Source: Commensalibacter melissae (GTDB taxonomy: Bacteria; Pseudomonadota; Alphaproteobacteria; Acetobacterales; Acetobacteraceae). Taken from it: a stretch of DNA of 64,000 nucleotides. The notes under the pieces were generated by a model, which was not told where the DNA came from, did no database searches, and saw only the letters and a program-made list of their open reading frames with translations. Made by a program: the position numbers and the translations under genes. The stretch lies in NCBI RefSeq assembly GCF_009734185.1, contig NZ_CP046393.1:1294501-1358500 (forward strand), read 5' to 3'. Shown in pieces: positions 18,974 through 28,132 of this stretch (positions are counted from its first letter, which is position 1; each line of letters starts with the position of its first letter).

Positions 18974-19450
18974 TCAAAAAAAAGCGAAACCATGGCTTCC
19001 CATGACTGCACCAATGATTGTAATGAAACTGATGGTTAATAAAAACCAGTGTAATCTCTGAACCTTAACATATACCTTATCAGGTTGTTGCTGGCCACTA
19101 TTCCCTAATTTTTTATTGAGTATAAAGGGTTCAATTACAAATAACATGGTTGTAAAGATTAACCACACCAAAAACATGGCATGCATCCACCAAAATTCTA
19201 TATGCTCAAATCGATTCCATATTTGCATTCGCCATACCATGTAAAACCCGGATAATCCGGCTATCAAAGTTGTAAAACGAGCCTGTGTAGCAAAACGGCT
19301 TTCAATACGATGAAATATAGACAATCGTTCGCTGGATGAAAAATTTTTACGAATGGTTGGTAGAAGAACCGTTGTCACCATACATACTCCACCTATCCAA
19401 ATTACAATTGCCAATACATGTAAAGCCCGCGCCAAAATTAAATCTGACAT
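18974..19450 (-). CDS. CopD-like four-helix membrane protein
   Basis: 158 aa with four hydrophobic helices. ARALHVLAIVIWIGGV at the N-terminus has the His in helix 1 and WxGG pattern of CopD-related and similar heme or copper-associated membrane proteins. Further His residues in later helices (WWMHAMFLVW, RLHWFLL) could ligate heme or metal. Substrate and partner are unknown. It probably heads a two-gene unit with DUF805. Confidence 0.6.
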   Translation of the reverse strand: MSDLILARALHVLAIVIWIGGVCMVTTVLLPTIRKNFSSSERLSIFHRIESRFATQARFTTLIAGLSGFYMVWRMQIWNRFEHIEFWWMHAMFLVWLIFTTMLFVIEPFILNKKLGNSGQQQPDKVYVKVQRLHWFLLTISFITIIGAVMGSHGFAFF

Positions 19451-19502
19451 CTTGTTTCTCTTGAATTAATTAATATGTATATTTTTTACATCAATTTAAT
19501 TT

Positions 19503-19533
19503 GAAAAAAATAAAAGTGCAATTATAATTTGCA
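19503..19533 (-). terminator. Probable terminator of the LysR gene
   Basis: On the minus strand the hairpin TGCAA-ATTATAA-TTGCA (19517-19533) is followed by CTTTTATTTTTTT. The stem is only 5 bp, but the T-rich tail is long and it lies 25-55 bases after the LysR stop. Confidence 0.5.
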
Positions 19534-19557
19534 AGGTAATAATATAAATAGCGAAAT

Positions 19558-20445
19558 TTAATATTCAAAACTTTGCAATAGCAAAGAAAATGCCTGTGTA
19601 AAATTGTTTCGATTGGGGTATCTCAGATAATATCCTGAAAAAGAGGGGCAGTATTCAGATAAAACATGTACAAGATGTTTTTGCTGAATGGCGTGATAAA
19701 CCTCTTTCAAGGGAATATAGGCAAAACCAAAACCATCCAGTGTGGCCTGTATGACCTGGGTTAGGGTATTACAAGAAAATTGACCTTCCATATGGATTAT
19801 TTGTGTATTACCCTTTACAACAAATTCCCAATCATACTGATTTTGCATAAAAGAAAGAAAGTAGTTTATAGATTGATGTTTGAGCAAATCATGCGGCGTT
19901 TTTGGAATTTTTTTATCTTGTAAATATAATGGTGACGCGACAACCGCTATTTGGACAGGTGCGCTAATTTTTATTGATAAGAAATCTTTGTCTACAACTT
20001 CGCCAAGGCTTATTTTTGCATCATATTTTCCATGAATTTCTTTTTGAAGATTGGAGGAAACCTCTACATTAAATTTTATATCAGGATAATGTCGCAAAAA
20101 ATTTCGCAAATGAGGCCATACAACAAAGTTTGCAGCATGTTCATCTGTTAAAAGATTGATATTTCCAAAAGGCCTTTTTTTCAAATCAATAATCTTGCCA
20201 AGCTCTTCAACAATTTCCTCTAATCTCGGCGCAATATTTTTCAATAAAATCTCACCAAGCTTGGTTGGCTCTACACTTCGTGTAGTACGGGATAATAATT
20301 GCACATCCAGATTTTTTTCAAGATTTCGCATGGTATGACTTAATGCGGATTGGGATACACCTAATTTTGATGCTGCTTTTGTGAAACTTCTTTCTTTAGC
20401 AATTGTTAAAAAAACCAAAAGATCATTGACATTTTTTTGCAACAT
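19558..20445 (-). CDS. LysR family transcriptional regulator
   Basis: 295 aa with an N-terminal winged helix-turn-helix (about 5-65; FLTIAKERSFTKAASKLGVSQSALSHTMRNLEKNL), a linker helix, and a LysR substrate-binding domain (about 90-290) with DGFGFAYIPL near the end. The pattern is of the group that regulates oxidoreductase or efflux genes. No target gene diverges from it: the neighbours are CopD-like (downstream, same strand) and mfd (upstream, same strand). Target and effector are therefore unknown. Confidence 0.9.
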   Translation of the reverse strand: MLQKNVNDLLVFLTIAKERSFTKAASKLGVSQSALSHTMRNLEKNLDVQLLSRTTRSVEPTKLGEILLKNIAPRLEEIVEELGKIIDLKKRPFGNINLLTDEHAANFVVWPHLRNFLRHYPDIKFNVEVSSNLQKEIHGKYDAKISLGEVVDKDFLSIKISAPVQIAVVASPLYLQDKKIPKTPHDLLKHQSINYFLSFMQNQYDWEFVVKGNTQIIHMEGQFSCNTLTQVIQATLDGFGFAYIPLKEVYHAIQQKHLVHVLSEYCPSFSGYYLRYPNRNNFTQAFSLLLQSFEY

Positions 20446-20579
20446 AATCTAATTTCTCTACTTAACTTTATTTATTTCTTAAAAAACATTTAAATTACGT
20501 AACATTATCATTAGATTAAAAAATATTCAATGATTTTAATAAATTATGTCTTATTAATAAATAAATTCATGAATGCTTC

Positions 20580-20632
20580 AAAATGTCATTTCTAACTAAA
20601 TTCAGTCTGCTTAATTTAGGAAATGACGTTTT
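20580..20632 (-). terminator. Hairpin terminator after mfd
   Basis: It starts one base past the mfd stop. AAAACGTCATTTC pairs with GAAATGACATTTT (13 positions, one mismatch), and inside it CTAAATT pairs with AATTTAG around a 10-base loop. The terminal TTTT is part of the stem. It separates sdhE-mfd from LysR. Confidence 0.6.
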
Positions 20633-20633
20633 A

Positions 20634-23600
20634 TTATCGGTAAATTTCAACAAGCTTGCTTAATAAGAATTGACAACGCTGAATCCGTTTTGCAAACGGG
20701 GTTTCTCGCAAATATATCAATTTACCATCAGGACGCAATCTCACAGACTGATCTTTAATACCGGCTATCCATTGTACTAATCCTTCAGGATTTTTGAATT
20801 GATTGTTAAAAAACTGAACAACAACCCCTTTCGGTCCAGCCTCAATGCGATTAACACCAACTTTTTTACAAAGTTTTTTCAGTTTCATTACATGAAGCAG
20901 ATTACTTACTTCTTCAGGCAAGGTCCCAAAACGATCTATCAATTCCACTTGCATGGCTTCAATATCATCATGATTTTCCAGATTGCCTATTCGTCGATAT
21001 AAACCCAATCTTACTGATAGATCCGTCACATAGGTTTCCGGGATCAGAACAGGTAATCCCAAAGTGATATTGGGTGTCCAATCCTGATTTTCCAATAACT
21101 GATTATTTTTTTCTGCACGGAGGCTTGCTACTGTTTCTTCAAGCATCTTCTGGTATAGCTCAACGCCAACTTCCCGAATATGACCAGACTGTTCTTCTCC
21201 CAGCAGATTACCCGCCCCTCTCAAATCCAGATCGTGAGATGCCAAAGTGAATCCTGCCCCAAGATTATCCAGTGACTGCATTATTTCCAGTCGCTTTTCA
21301 GAATTCTTGGAAAGAAAATGATGCTGTGGCCATGTCAAATACGCATATCCACGCTGTTTTCCCCGTCCCACACGACCTCTCAATTGATATAACTGACCTA
21401 ATCCAAAATGATCAGCCTTATAGATTATCAGTGTATTGACAGTTGGCATGTCCAGTCCACTTTCAACAATATTGGTCGAAAGCAATACATCATATTTACC
21501 TTCATTGAATTCAGTCATCACCCGTTCAAGTTCTGTAGGGGATAACCGCCCATGAGCTTGTACCAACCGTAAATCTGGAACTATATCCAAAAGTTGATCT
21601 TGCAGGTTTTGCAAATCCTGAACACGTGGTGCAACACAGAATATTTGCCCCCCTCTGAATCGCTCCCTTTGAATAGCCTCTCGAATAACGATACGATCAA
21701 AGGGCATGATAAAAGTTCTAACAGCCAAACGATCAATTGGAGGCGTTGCGATTAGACTTATCTCTCGCATTCCAGTCAATGATAATTGCAACGTCCTTGG
21801 TAATGGGGTGGCAGATAATGTCAATACATGAATATCTTCACGCAAGGTTTTCAATTTCTCTTTGTGCGCAACACCAAAATGCTGTTCTTCATCTATAATA
21901 AGCATACCCAAATTTGCAAACTTGATCGTCTTGGCTAGTAAAGCATGTGTACCAATCACTATATTGACATTGCCATCTGCCAATTCCTTTTTGATCTGTG
22001 CCGCATTTTTTGATGTCACCATTCTGGAAAGTTGGGCAATTTTTACCGGAAATCCCTCAAAACGTTTCACAAAGGTTTGATAATGTTGACGTGCCAATAG
22101 GGTTGTCGGTACCACAACCGCCACCTGGCCTCCATTCATGGCCACAATAAAAGTGGCACGTAATGCCACTTCTGTCTTACCAAAACCAACATCACCACAA
22201 ATCAAACGATCCATGGGACGTCCGGAAGCAAGATCCTGAATAATATCAGCAACAGCCCTTGCCTGATCATCCGTTTCAATAAAGGGAAACCGTGCACAGA
22301 ACTCCTCCCACAATCCTTCAGGAGGGGTCTCGATCGTCGCTTCCTGCATCAAACGGGCCGCGGCTGTTTTCAATAACTCACCAGCCATGTCCCGAATACG
22401 AGCCTTCATTGTGGCTTTACGTTTTTGCCATGCAGGACTTCCCAGTTTATCCAGAGCAACACCCGTTTGATCAGATCCATAACGGCTCAATAACTCAATA
22501 TTTTCGATAGGTAAGAATAATTTTTCATCACCATGATAAACAAGTGCTAGACAATCGTGTGGCGCAGCACCTATTTCCAGATTAACCAGTCCTTGATAAC
22601 GACCAATCCCATATTCCTGATGTACAATAAGATCTCCCTCGCTAATTTCAGAAGCTTCTGAAATGAACTGCTCGGCTTTTTTCCGTTTTCTATGTGGACG
22701 TGAAATTCTTTCCCCTAACAAGTCGGCTTCAGAAACAAGAATGAAATCATCGGCAACAAATCCGCGATCCAAACCAAAAGTCAATAATCCAACAGAAGCT
22801 TCCCTGAAATTTTTAACTTCTTGCCACCCTTCCAGTTTCTGAACGGCGATTTTGTGTTCTTTCAATAATGTAGCGATGCGCTCTCTTGATCCGTTTGTCC
22901 AGCCGGCAACCAATGTTTTCCGTCCAGATGAATACCATTCCCTGAATCTTGACTTGAACATATCAAAAACATTATCGGCTTCAACTGTCAGATTACTTTT
23001 AGCAAAAACTATACCTGGCCTTCCCCCTGCATCCATTCCACTGGATCCGTCAGGCATTGCAAAAGGATAAAAATACACTCCTTTATATCGCGTGACTATA
23101 TGATTCCACTCAGATTGAGTAAGATATAGCAAATCAGGTGGTAAGGGACGATATACAACTTCGCCATTTCTTACTAGCTGTTTGCGGGCTTCATAATGAT
23201 CAGCAATCATTTCCAGTCTTGGTTGCAATGCCTCCTCGGCCTGATATGAAAAAGACAGTTTAACATCAGAAACATAATCAAAAAACGTTTCCATCTTATC
23301 ATGAAAAAGAGGTAACCAATGTTCAAGTCCTTGAACCATTCGGCCTTCCGAAACGGCTTCATAAATTGGATCACTCATTGATCCCTGACCAAACAGTTCT
23401 CGCCATTTCGTACGAAACCTTGATATGCTTTCCTCATCCAGAGAATAAGCTGCGGTAGGTCTTAAAACAAGTTCCGTAACTTTCCGAGTTGAACGTTGCG
23501 TAATCGGATCAAAACAGCGAATTGAATCTATCTCATCTCCGAATAAATCCAAGCGGACAGGCTCTTCTTCCCCAGCCAGGAAAATATCAAATAAACTACC

Positions 23601-24104
23601 CCTCAAGGCAAATTCACCCGGTTCCATAACTGTATCCGTACGATTGTATCCCTGCGCAACAAGAAGTTCGACTAAAAATTCCTGATCCAGACTTTCACCC
23701 TGTTTAAGGGTCAGAGCACGTCCTGCAAAGACTGATCTGGGTGCTATTTTTTGTAATAGTGCGGGTATTGTCGTCAATATGATCCTTGGCCCGGTCAAGG
23801 GTTCAAGTAATTGCGTCAATGTTGCTACCTGTTCCGAGGTTATCGCCTTGTTCGGGGATACACGGTCATAAGGCAAACAATCCCAGGCAGGAAAATTCAA
23901 AACATTTAATTGAGGTGCGATATAATAGAGTAAATCAGCCAACCGGTTCATATCTATATCATTCCGTGCGACATGAACCAGAACATGGTTATCTTTTTGA
24001 TAACATTCCTGAGCAATTTTACTTAATAAAAAGGCATCATATCCCTCGGGAGCTCCCCATATCGGCAAAAAATTTTTAAATTGCTTTTTTGAGGCTCCCC
24101 CCAT
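20634..24104 (-). CDS. mfd: Transcription-repair coupling factor
   Basis: 1156 aa translocase that removes RNA polymerase stalled at lesions and recruits UvrA. It has an N-terminal UvrB-like module (ALLQKIAPR..., FALRGSLFDIF), an RNA-polymerase-interacting domain (DLIVHQEYGIGRYQGL), helicase motifs GDVGFGKTEVALRA (Walker A) and IIDEEQHFGV (motif II), the RecG-like TRG region, and a C-terminal D7 domain. Length is standard. It follows sdhE by 11 bases and ends at a long hairpin. Confidence 0.97.
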   Translation of the reverse strand: MGGASKKQFKNFLPIWGAPEGYDAFLLSKIAQECYQKDNHVLVHVARNDIDMNRLADLLYYIAPQLNVLNFPAWDCLPYDRVSPNKAITSEQVATLTQLLEPLTGPRIILTTIPALLQKIAPRSVFAGRALTLKQGESLDQEFLVELLVAQGYNRTDTVMEPGEFALRGSLFDIFLAGEEEPVRLDLFGDEIDSIRCFDPITQRSTRKVTELVLRPTAAYSLDEESISRFRTKWRELFGQGSMSDPIYEAVSEGRMVQGLEHWLPLFHDKMETFFDYVSDVKLSFSYQAEEALQPRLEMIADHYEARKQLVRNGEVVYRPLPPDLLYLTQSEWNHIVTRYKGVYFYPFAMPDGSSGMDAGGRPGIVFAKSNLTVEADNVFDMFKSRFREWYSSGRKTLVAGWTNGSRERIATLLKEHKIAVQKLEGWQEVKNFREASVGLLTFGLDRGFVADDFILVSEADLLGERISRPHRKRKKAEQFISEASEISEGDLIVHQEYGIGRYQGLVNLEIGAAPHDCLALVYHGDEKLFLPIENIELLSRYGSDQTGVALDKLGSPAWQKRKATMKARIRDMAGELLKTAAARLMQEATIETPPEGLWEEFCARFPFIETDDQARAVADIIQDLASGRPMDRLICGDVGFGKTEVALRATFIVAMNGGQVAVVVPTTLLARQHYQTFVKRFEGFPVKIAQLSRMVTSKNAAQIKKELADGNVNIVIGTHALLAKTIKFANLGMLIIDEEQHFGVAHKEKLKTLREDIHVLTLSATPLPRTLQLSLTGMREISLIATPPIDRLAVRTFIMPFDRIVIREAIQRERFRGGQIFCVAPRVQDLQNLQDQLLDIVPDLRLVQAHGRLSPTELERVMTEFNEGKYDVLLSTNIVESGLDMPTVNTLIIYKADHFGLGQLYQLRGRVGRGKQRGYAYLTWPQHHFLSKNSEKRLEIMQSLDNLGAGFTLASHDLDLRGAGNLLGEEQSGHIREVGVELYQKMLEETVASLRAEKNNQLLENQDWTPNITLGLPVLIPETYVTDLSVRLGLYRRIGNLENHDDIEAMQVELIDRFGTLPEEVSNLLHVMKLKKLCKKVGVNRIEAGPKGVVVQFFNNQFKNPEGLVQWIAGIKDQSVRLRPDGKLIYLRETPFAKRIQRCQFLLSKLVEIYR

Positions 24105-24115
24105 GCGATTTCTCC

Positions 24116-24412
24116 TTAATGTTTATTCGGTTTATTTTGTTGAGCAAAATGATATAGCGAAAGAAAAACAGGACTCTCAATTTTTTTTGGGTAAGGCTCG
24201 AAACCTGTCAACCATAACATCAGATCTGTATCAGCCAATTCCATTATTTTTTCAAAATCCTCAATTTCAATAATTGTCATTGCTGGTACATTCATCATCG
24301 CAAACTGACCGATGATTAAGTCAGCCTCGAAGGTCCCTCTATGAGTTGCACGATAAATCAGTCTGCGTTTTCGTGCCTCAAGTGAACTTATATTTTCTTT
24401 TTGCTCTACCAT
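24116..24412 (-). CDS. sdhE: Succinate dehydrogenase assembly factor SdhE
   Basis: 98 aa DUF339/SDHAF2 family protein that promotes covalent FAD attachment to the SdhA flavoprotein. The hallmark RGxxE motif is RGTFE (residues 25-29), within RATHRGTFEADLIIGQF. A conserved LMLWLTGFEPYP follows. It is cotranscribed with mfd and divergent from recG, an arrangement I recall as common in alphaproteobacteria. Confidence 0.92.
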   Translation of the reverse strand: MVEQKENISSLEARKRRLIYRATHRGTFEADLIIGQFAMMNVPAMTIIEIEDFEKIMELADTDLMLWLTGFEPYPKKIESPVFLSLYHFAQQNKPNKH

Positions 24413-24475
24413 TTAACATATCCTATACTGATATCTAAATTTAAACAATTCTACACTCTCATAACCAAAATAATC

Positions 24476-26590
24476 ATGAGTCCCCCCTCTATTCCACCTT
24501 CCCTTTATCTTTCCATAAAACCTATATTGTCCCCCTTATCCAGTCTTAAAGGTATAGGTCCGAAATTGAGCAAGTTAATGACCCATGCAATTGGTGGTGA
24601 GCGAATTATTGATTTACTCTTTCATTTGCCCACTTCAATAATTGACCGACGATATCGCCCCAAATTGCAAAATGCAATCCCTGGAAAAATAGTTACACTT
24701 CAAATAGAAATTACCCATATTGAAAAACCCCGTCATCATAAACAACCCTGGCGTATATTTGTTAACGATGGCAGTGCTAAAGCTGAAATGATATTTTTTT
24801 CATCGTGGCAAGCGAAAAAACTAACCCTTGATACAATATTTGTTGTTTCAGGTCTCTTAGAAAATAAAAATAACAAACTGATTATAACCAATCCACATTA
24901 TATTGAACCTATATATAACCAACAGGTCATTCCATTAATTGAACCTGTATGGCCCTTAACAGCAGGCCTTTTCCCAAAAAATCTTTCAAAAGCTTTACGC
25001 CTGGCATTAAACCTATGTCCCGAATTGCCCGAATGGATCAATCCTTCCCTTTTACATCAACACCATTGGCCAAGTTTTAAAGAAGCGCTTCATTTGCTAC
25101 ATTTTCCAGGAGATTTCCCCACTTTTTTTGAAAATCAAACCTATGAAGCTATTGAAAGTCGGGCACGTTCCCGTTTGGCATTTGATGAGTTATTCGCGGA
25201 ACAATTAGCCATTACAAAAATAAAACATACAAATCAGTTAACCACAGGAAAATCCCTGATTGGTGATAATCATCTTATTTGCCACGCTTTACAAAAATTC
25301 GGATATTCACTGACATTTTCCCAAAGACAGGCATTCAAAGAAATTCAGACAGATATGGAACGCCCTTATCGCATGCTAAGATTATTACAGGGAGATGTCG
25401 GTTCCGGTAAAACCATTATTGCTATAATGGCCGCCTTACATGCTGTTGAAGCGGGATTCCAAAGTGTTATTATGGCACCCACTGAAATTCTTGCCAGACA
25501 ACATTATGAAACCTTTATGAAACTTGCTCCTGTTGAAATTTCATTTTTAAGCAGTTCCATAAAAGGAATAGCTCGCAAGGAAACCCTCGATAAAATTAAA
25601 ACCGGAAAAACAAAAATTGCTATCGGTACACATGCCTTGTTTCAGGAACAAGTTGTTTTTCATAACCTGGCGCTTGTCATTATTGACGAACAACATCGTT
25701 TCGGTGTTGAACAACGCATTAGACTGGGGGAAAAGGGGGAAAATACAGATACACTTGTAATGACAGCAACCCCTATTCCAAGAACCCTTTTACTGACAAG
25801 ATGGGGAGAATTGCAGGTTAGTCGCCTTACAGAAAAACCTGCAAATCGGAAACCTATCCATACCACGCTGCATGCATTAAGCAAAATTGATAAAATTTTG
25901 GAAGGTATTAAAAGAGCCATTCAACAAGGTTGTCAAATATTCTGGGTCTGTCCTCTAGTTGAAGAAAACGAGGTTATGGATCTGGCTGCAGTCAAAAATC
26001 GTTACATGAGCCTACAGCATTATTTTGGTATCGAGAATGTAGGCTTAACGCATGGCCAACAAGATACTGGCGAAAGACAAGCTGAACTTGATAAATTTGC
26101 ACAGAATAAAACCAAAATACTAGTTGCCACCACAGTTATCGAGGTTGGTGTCAATATTCCCAATGCTAATATCATGGTTATTGAACATGCAGAACGTTTT
26201 GGTCTTGCACAATTGCATCAATTACGTGGGCGTGTTGGAAGAGGAGAAAAACAGTCATACTGTCTTCTTTTACATGATGATAAAATTAGTTATATAGCAA
26301 AAAAAAGATTATCCCTCATACGCGACACAGAGAATGGCTTCCTGATAGCTGATGAGGATTTCAGGATACGAGGCGGCGGAGAGGTAACAGGTCGTAGACA
26401 ATCCGGTTTACCCAATTTTAAAATGGTCAATGAAATCCTGTTGGATCATTGGATTAATACAGCCTGGAAAGCTGCTGAATACTGGTATAACAAAGAAACT
26501 CAAGCCTCTATTGATGAAAAAACGTCAATACAAGTTTTACTCATGTTATTTGAAAAAAATAATATTCAAAACCTTATCAAAGCAGGATGA
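24476..26590 (+). CDS. recG: ATP-dependent DNA helicase RecG
   Basis: 704 aa from the ATG at 24476; the longer frame would need a TTG at 24401 that overlaps sdhE. The N-terminal wedge/OB domain begins LSSLKGIGPKLSKL. Then come GDVGSGKTIIAI (Walker A), IIDEQHRFGVEQR (motif II), TATPIPRTL, and the C-terminal LRGRVGRGEKQSYC and RIRGGGEVTGRRQSG segments. It remodels stalled replication forks and branched intermediates. No clear Shine-Dalgarno precedes the ATG. Confidence 0.95.
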   Translation: MSPPSIPPSLYLSIKPILSPLSSLKGIGPKLSKLMTHAIGGERIIDLLFHLPTSIIDRRYRPKLQNAIPGKIVTLQIEITHIEKPRHHKQPWRIFVNDGSAKAEMIFFSSWQAKKLTLDTIFVVSGLLENKNNKLIITNPHYIEPIYNQQVIPLIEPVWPLTAGLFPKNLSKALRLALNLCPELPEWINPSLLHQHHWPSFKEALHLLHFPGDFPTFFENQTYEAIESRARSRLAFDELFAEQLAITKIKHTNQLTTGKSLIGDNHLICHALQKFGYSLTFSQRQAFKEIQTDMERPYRMLRLLQGDVGSGKTIIAIMAALHAVEAGFQSVIMAPTEILARQHYETFMKLAPVEISFLSSSIKGIARKETLDKIKTGKTKIAIGTHALFQEQVVFHNLALVIIDEQHRFGVEQRIRLGEKGENTDTLVMTATPIPRTLLLTRWGELQVSRLTEKPANRKPIHTTLHALSKIDKILEGIKRAIQQGCQIFWVCPLVEENEVMDLAAVKNRYMSLQHYFGIENVGLTHGQQDTGERQAELDKFAQNKTKILVATTVIEVGVNIPNANIMVIEHAERFGLAQLHQLRGRVGRGEKQSYCLLLHDDKISYIAKKRLSLIRDTENGFLIADEDFRIRGGGEVTGRRQSGLPNFKMVNEILLDHWINTAWKAAEYWYNKETQASIDEKTSIQVLLMLFEKNNIQNLIKAG

Positions 26591-26831
26591 TTTCCAGAAT
26601 AGCATCACAGTAATGCAACAAAACAATTTTCAATAAATTATAATTTGTAATTCAAAAAATCTGAGGAAACATCATTTTAAGATAATTAAATTAACATAAA
26701 TTTATTTTTCAATTATTGAAATAATTTCATATTTAATTTGCCACAAATCAATAATGTTATAACATATTGACAAATATTTCCTTTCTCTTTTTTATATTTT
26801 CATTTATTTCAAAAAAATTAAAGTTCATATA
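26591..26831. other. AT-rich intergenic region, no gene seen
   Basis: This 241-base stretch between recG and the GT61 gene contains no ORF with a convincing start, no strong hairpin with a T-run, and no recognisable RNA gene. It presumably holds the promoter of the glycosyltransferase gene. Confidence 0.5.
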
Positions 26832-27974
26832 ATGATTTCAAATAATTTAATTTTAAAACAAGATTTCCGTTCATTTGAAAAAATATCAAAGCAAAAAAAA
26901 ATTTGTATTTCATCCCCTGCCATTTTATCTCTTCCCAAAAATTTTAATACTATAACAGGTAAAAGGGATTTCATGCGTGGGTTGTCTTATTATAACGTAA
27001 GATCAAATCCTAAAAAAAATGATCAAATAACTTTACCTCTTACGTATTTGACTCTATTTACCCTTAAAAACGCATATTTTATCGTTTTCCCGGGACTGGA
27101 CGGAGTAATCGTAACATCCGAAGGATATATCGTTGATGAACCTTCTTGTTTTTTAATAAAACAACAATTGCCACCCAGTGAAAATCATTCTGGCTTTTTA
27201 TTTCCAGACATTGAACAAAAGTCCAGTTTAGATAATGTTTTTGTGGGTTTTGACGCTGCTTGCTTTAATTATTATCATTGGTTATTGTATGGAATCTCCA
27301 AAACACAATTAGCCAATTCCATATTGCCACCTGATACAATTCTTGCCTTACCATCTGAACATAGCCTATTCAACAATCGGCAATGCGCTTTCTCCCCAAC
27401 AACTTATGTTCAAAGCCTTGAATATAGTGGATTGATTAATCGTGCCACTTTTATGAATTATGGTATTTACCCTGTAAAAAATCTGCATTTCTTCTGGCAT
27501 AAACCCCTGATGCCGGAATTATATCTAACATTTGATGAAATTTATACCTTATTCGATACAATCCAGCTCCCTGTCAATACTTCATTACCCAAACGTTTTT
27601 ACATTTCAAGGGAACATCATCCAAATCCTCGAATTAGTTTTGATGAACAACGTATTATTGATAAAGTTTTGAATGAGAAATCAATTGAAAAAGTGTTTCT
27701 TGAAAACATGGATTTTGCTGCACAAGTCAATCTTTTTCGTCAGGCTGATCTGATTATCGCCCCTCATGGTGCAGCTTTAGCAAATATGGTCTTTGCAAAA
27801 AAAGATACAGCTCTATTGGAGTTAAATAGAAAACTGGATAACCAAAATCATCTGCGTAATTGTTTCTATCTTCTTACCGCAGTTAAAAAGCAACGTTATG
27901 GTTGCATAAATTTAAGTGATCAACCTTTAACAGAAAATGATTTATCCAGTGCGATAAATCAATTGATAAATTAG
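26832..27974 (+). CDS. Glycosyltransferase family 61 (DUF563) protein
   Basis: 380 aa. The GT61 pattern is visible as FDAACFNYYHWLLYG (about 137-151), KRFYISREHHPNPR with the RxxxxR donor-site region, and ADLIIAPHGAALANMVFA (near 310), followed by a LLELN segment. GT61 enzymes transfer pentoses or amino sugars; bacterial ones occur in capsule or LPS modification. No signal peptide is seen. It is solitary and AT-rich, between recG and the convergent trhP, so it may be acquired. The acceptor is unknown. Confidence 0.8.
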   Translation: MISNNLILKQDFRSFEKISKQKKICISSPAILSLPKNFNTITGKRDFMRGLSYYNVRSNPKKNDQITLPLTYLTLFTLKNAYFIVFPGLDGVIVTSEGYIVDEPSCFLIKQQLPPSENHSGFLFPDIEQKSSLDNVFVGFDAACFNYYHWLLYGISKTQLANSILPPDTILALPSEHSLFNNRQCAFSPTTYVQSLEYSGLINRATFMNYGIYPVKNLHFFWHKPLMPELYLTFDEIYTLFDTIQLPVNTSLPKRFYISREHHPNPRISFDEQRIIDKVLNEKSIEKVFLENMDFAAQVNLFRQADLIIAPHGAALANMVFAKKDTALLELNRKLDNQNHLRNCFYLLTAVKKQRYGCINLSDQPLTENDLSSAINQLIN

Positions 27975-28037
27975 AATTCCTTCATCTGATCATTAAATGC
28001 AATATTAACAAACAAAAATCAAGGTAAGGTAAATTAA

Positions 28038-28055
28038 AAAATATTATAATATTTT
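28038..28055. terminator. AT-only 18-bp palindrome between converging genes
   Basis: AAAATATTATAATATTTT is a perfect palindrome located between the convergent GT61 and trhP genes. Its position suggests a weak bidirectional terminator, but all-AT stems are poor evidence. A small GGAAAA/TTTTCC hairpin lies at 28072-28086. Confidence 0.3.
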
Positions 28056-28132
28056 AACAGTTCACCCTTTAGGAAAAATCTTTTCCGCAGTTTAATAAAT
28101 CCCCCAATGATTAATAAACCCAATATTCTCAA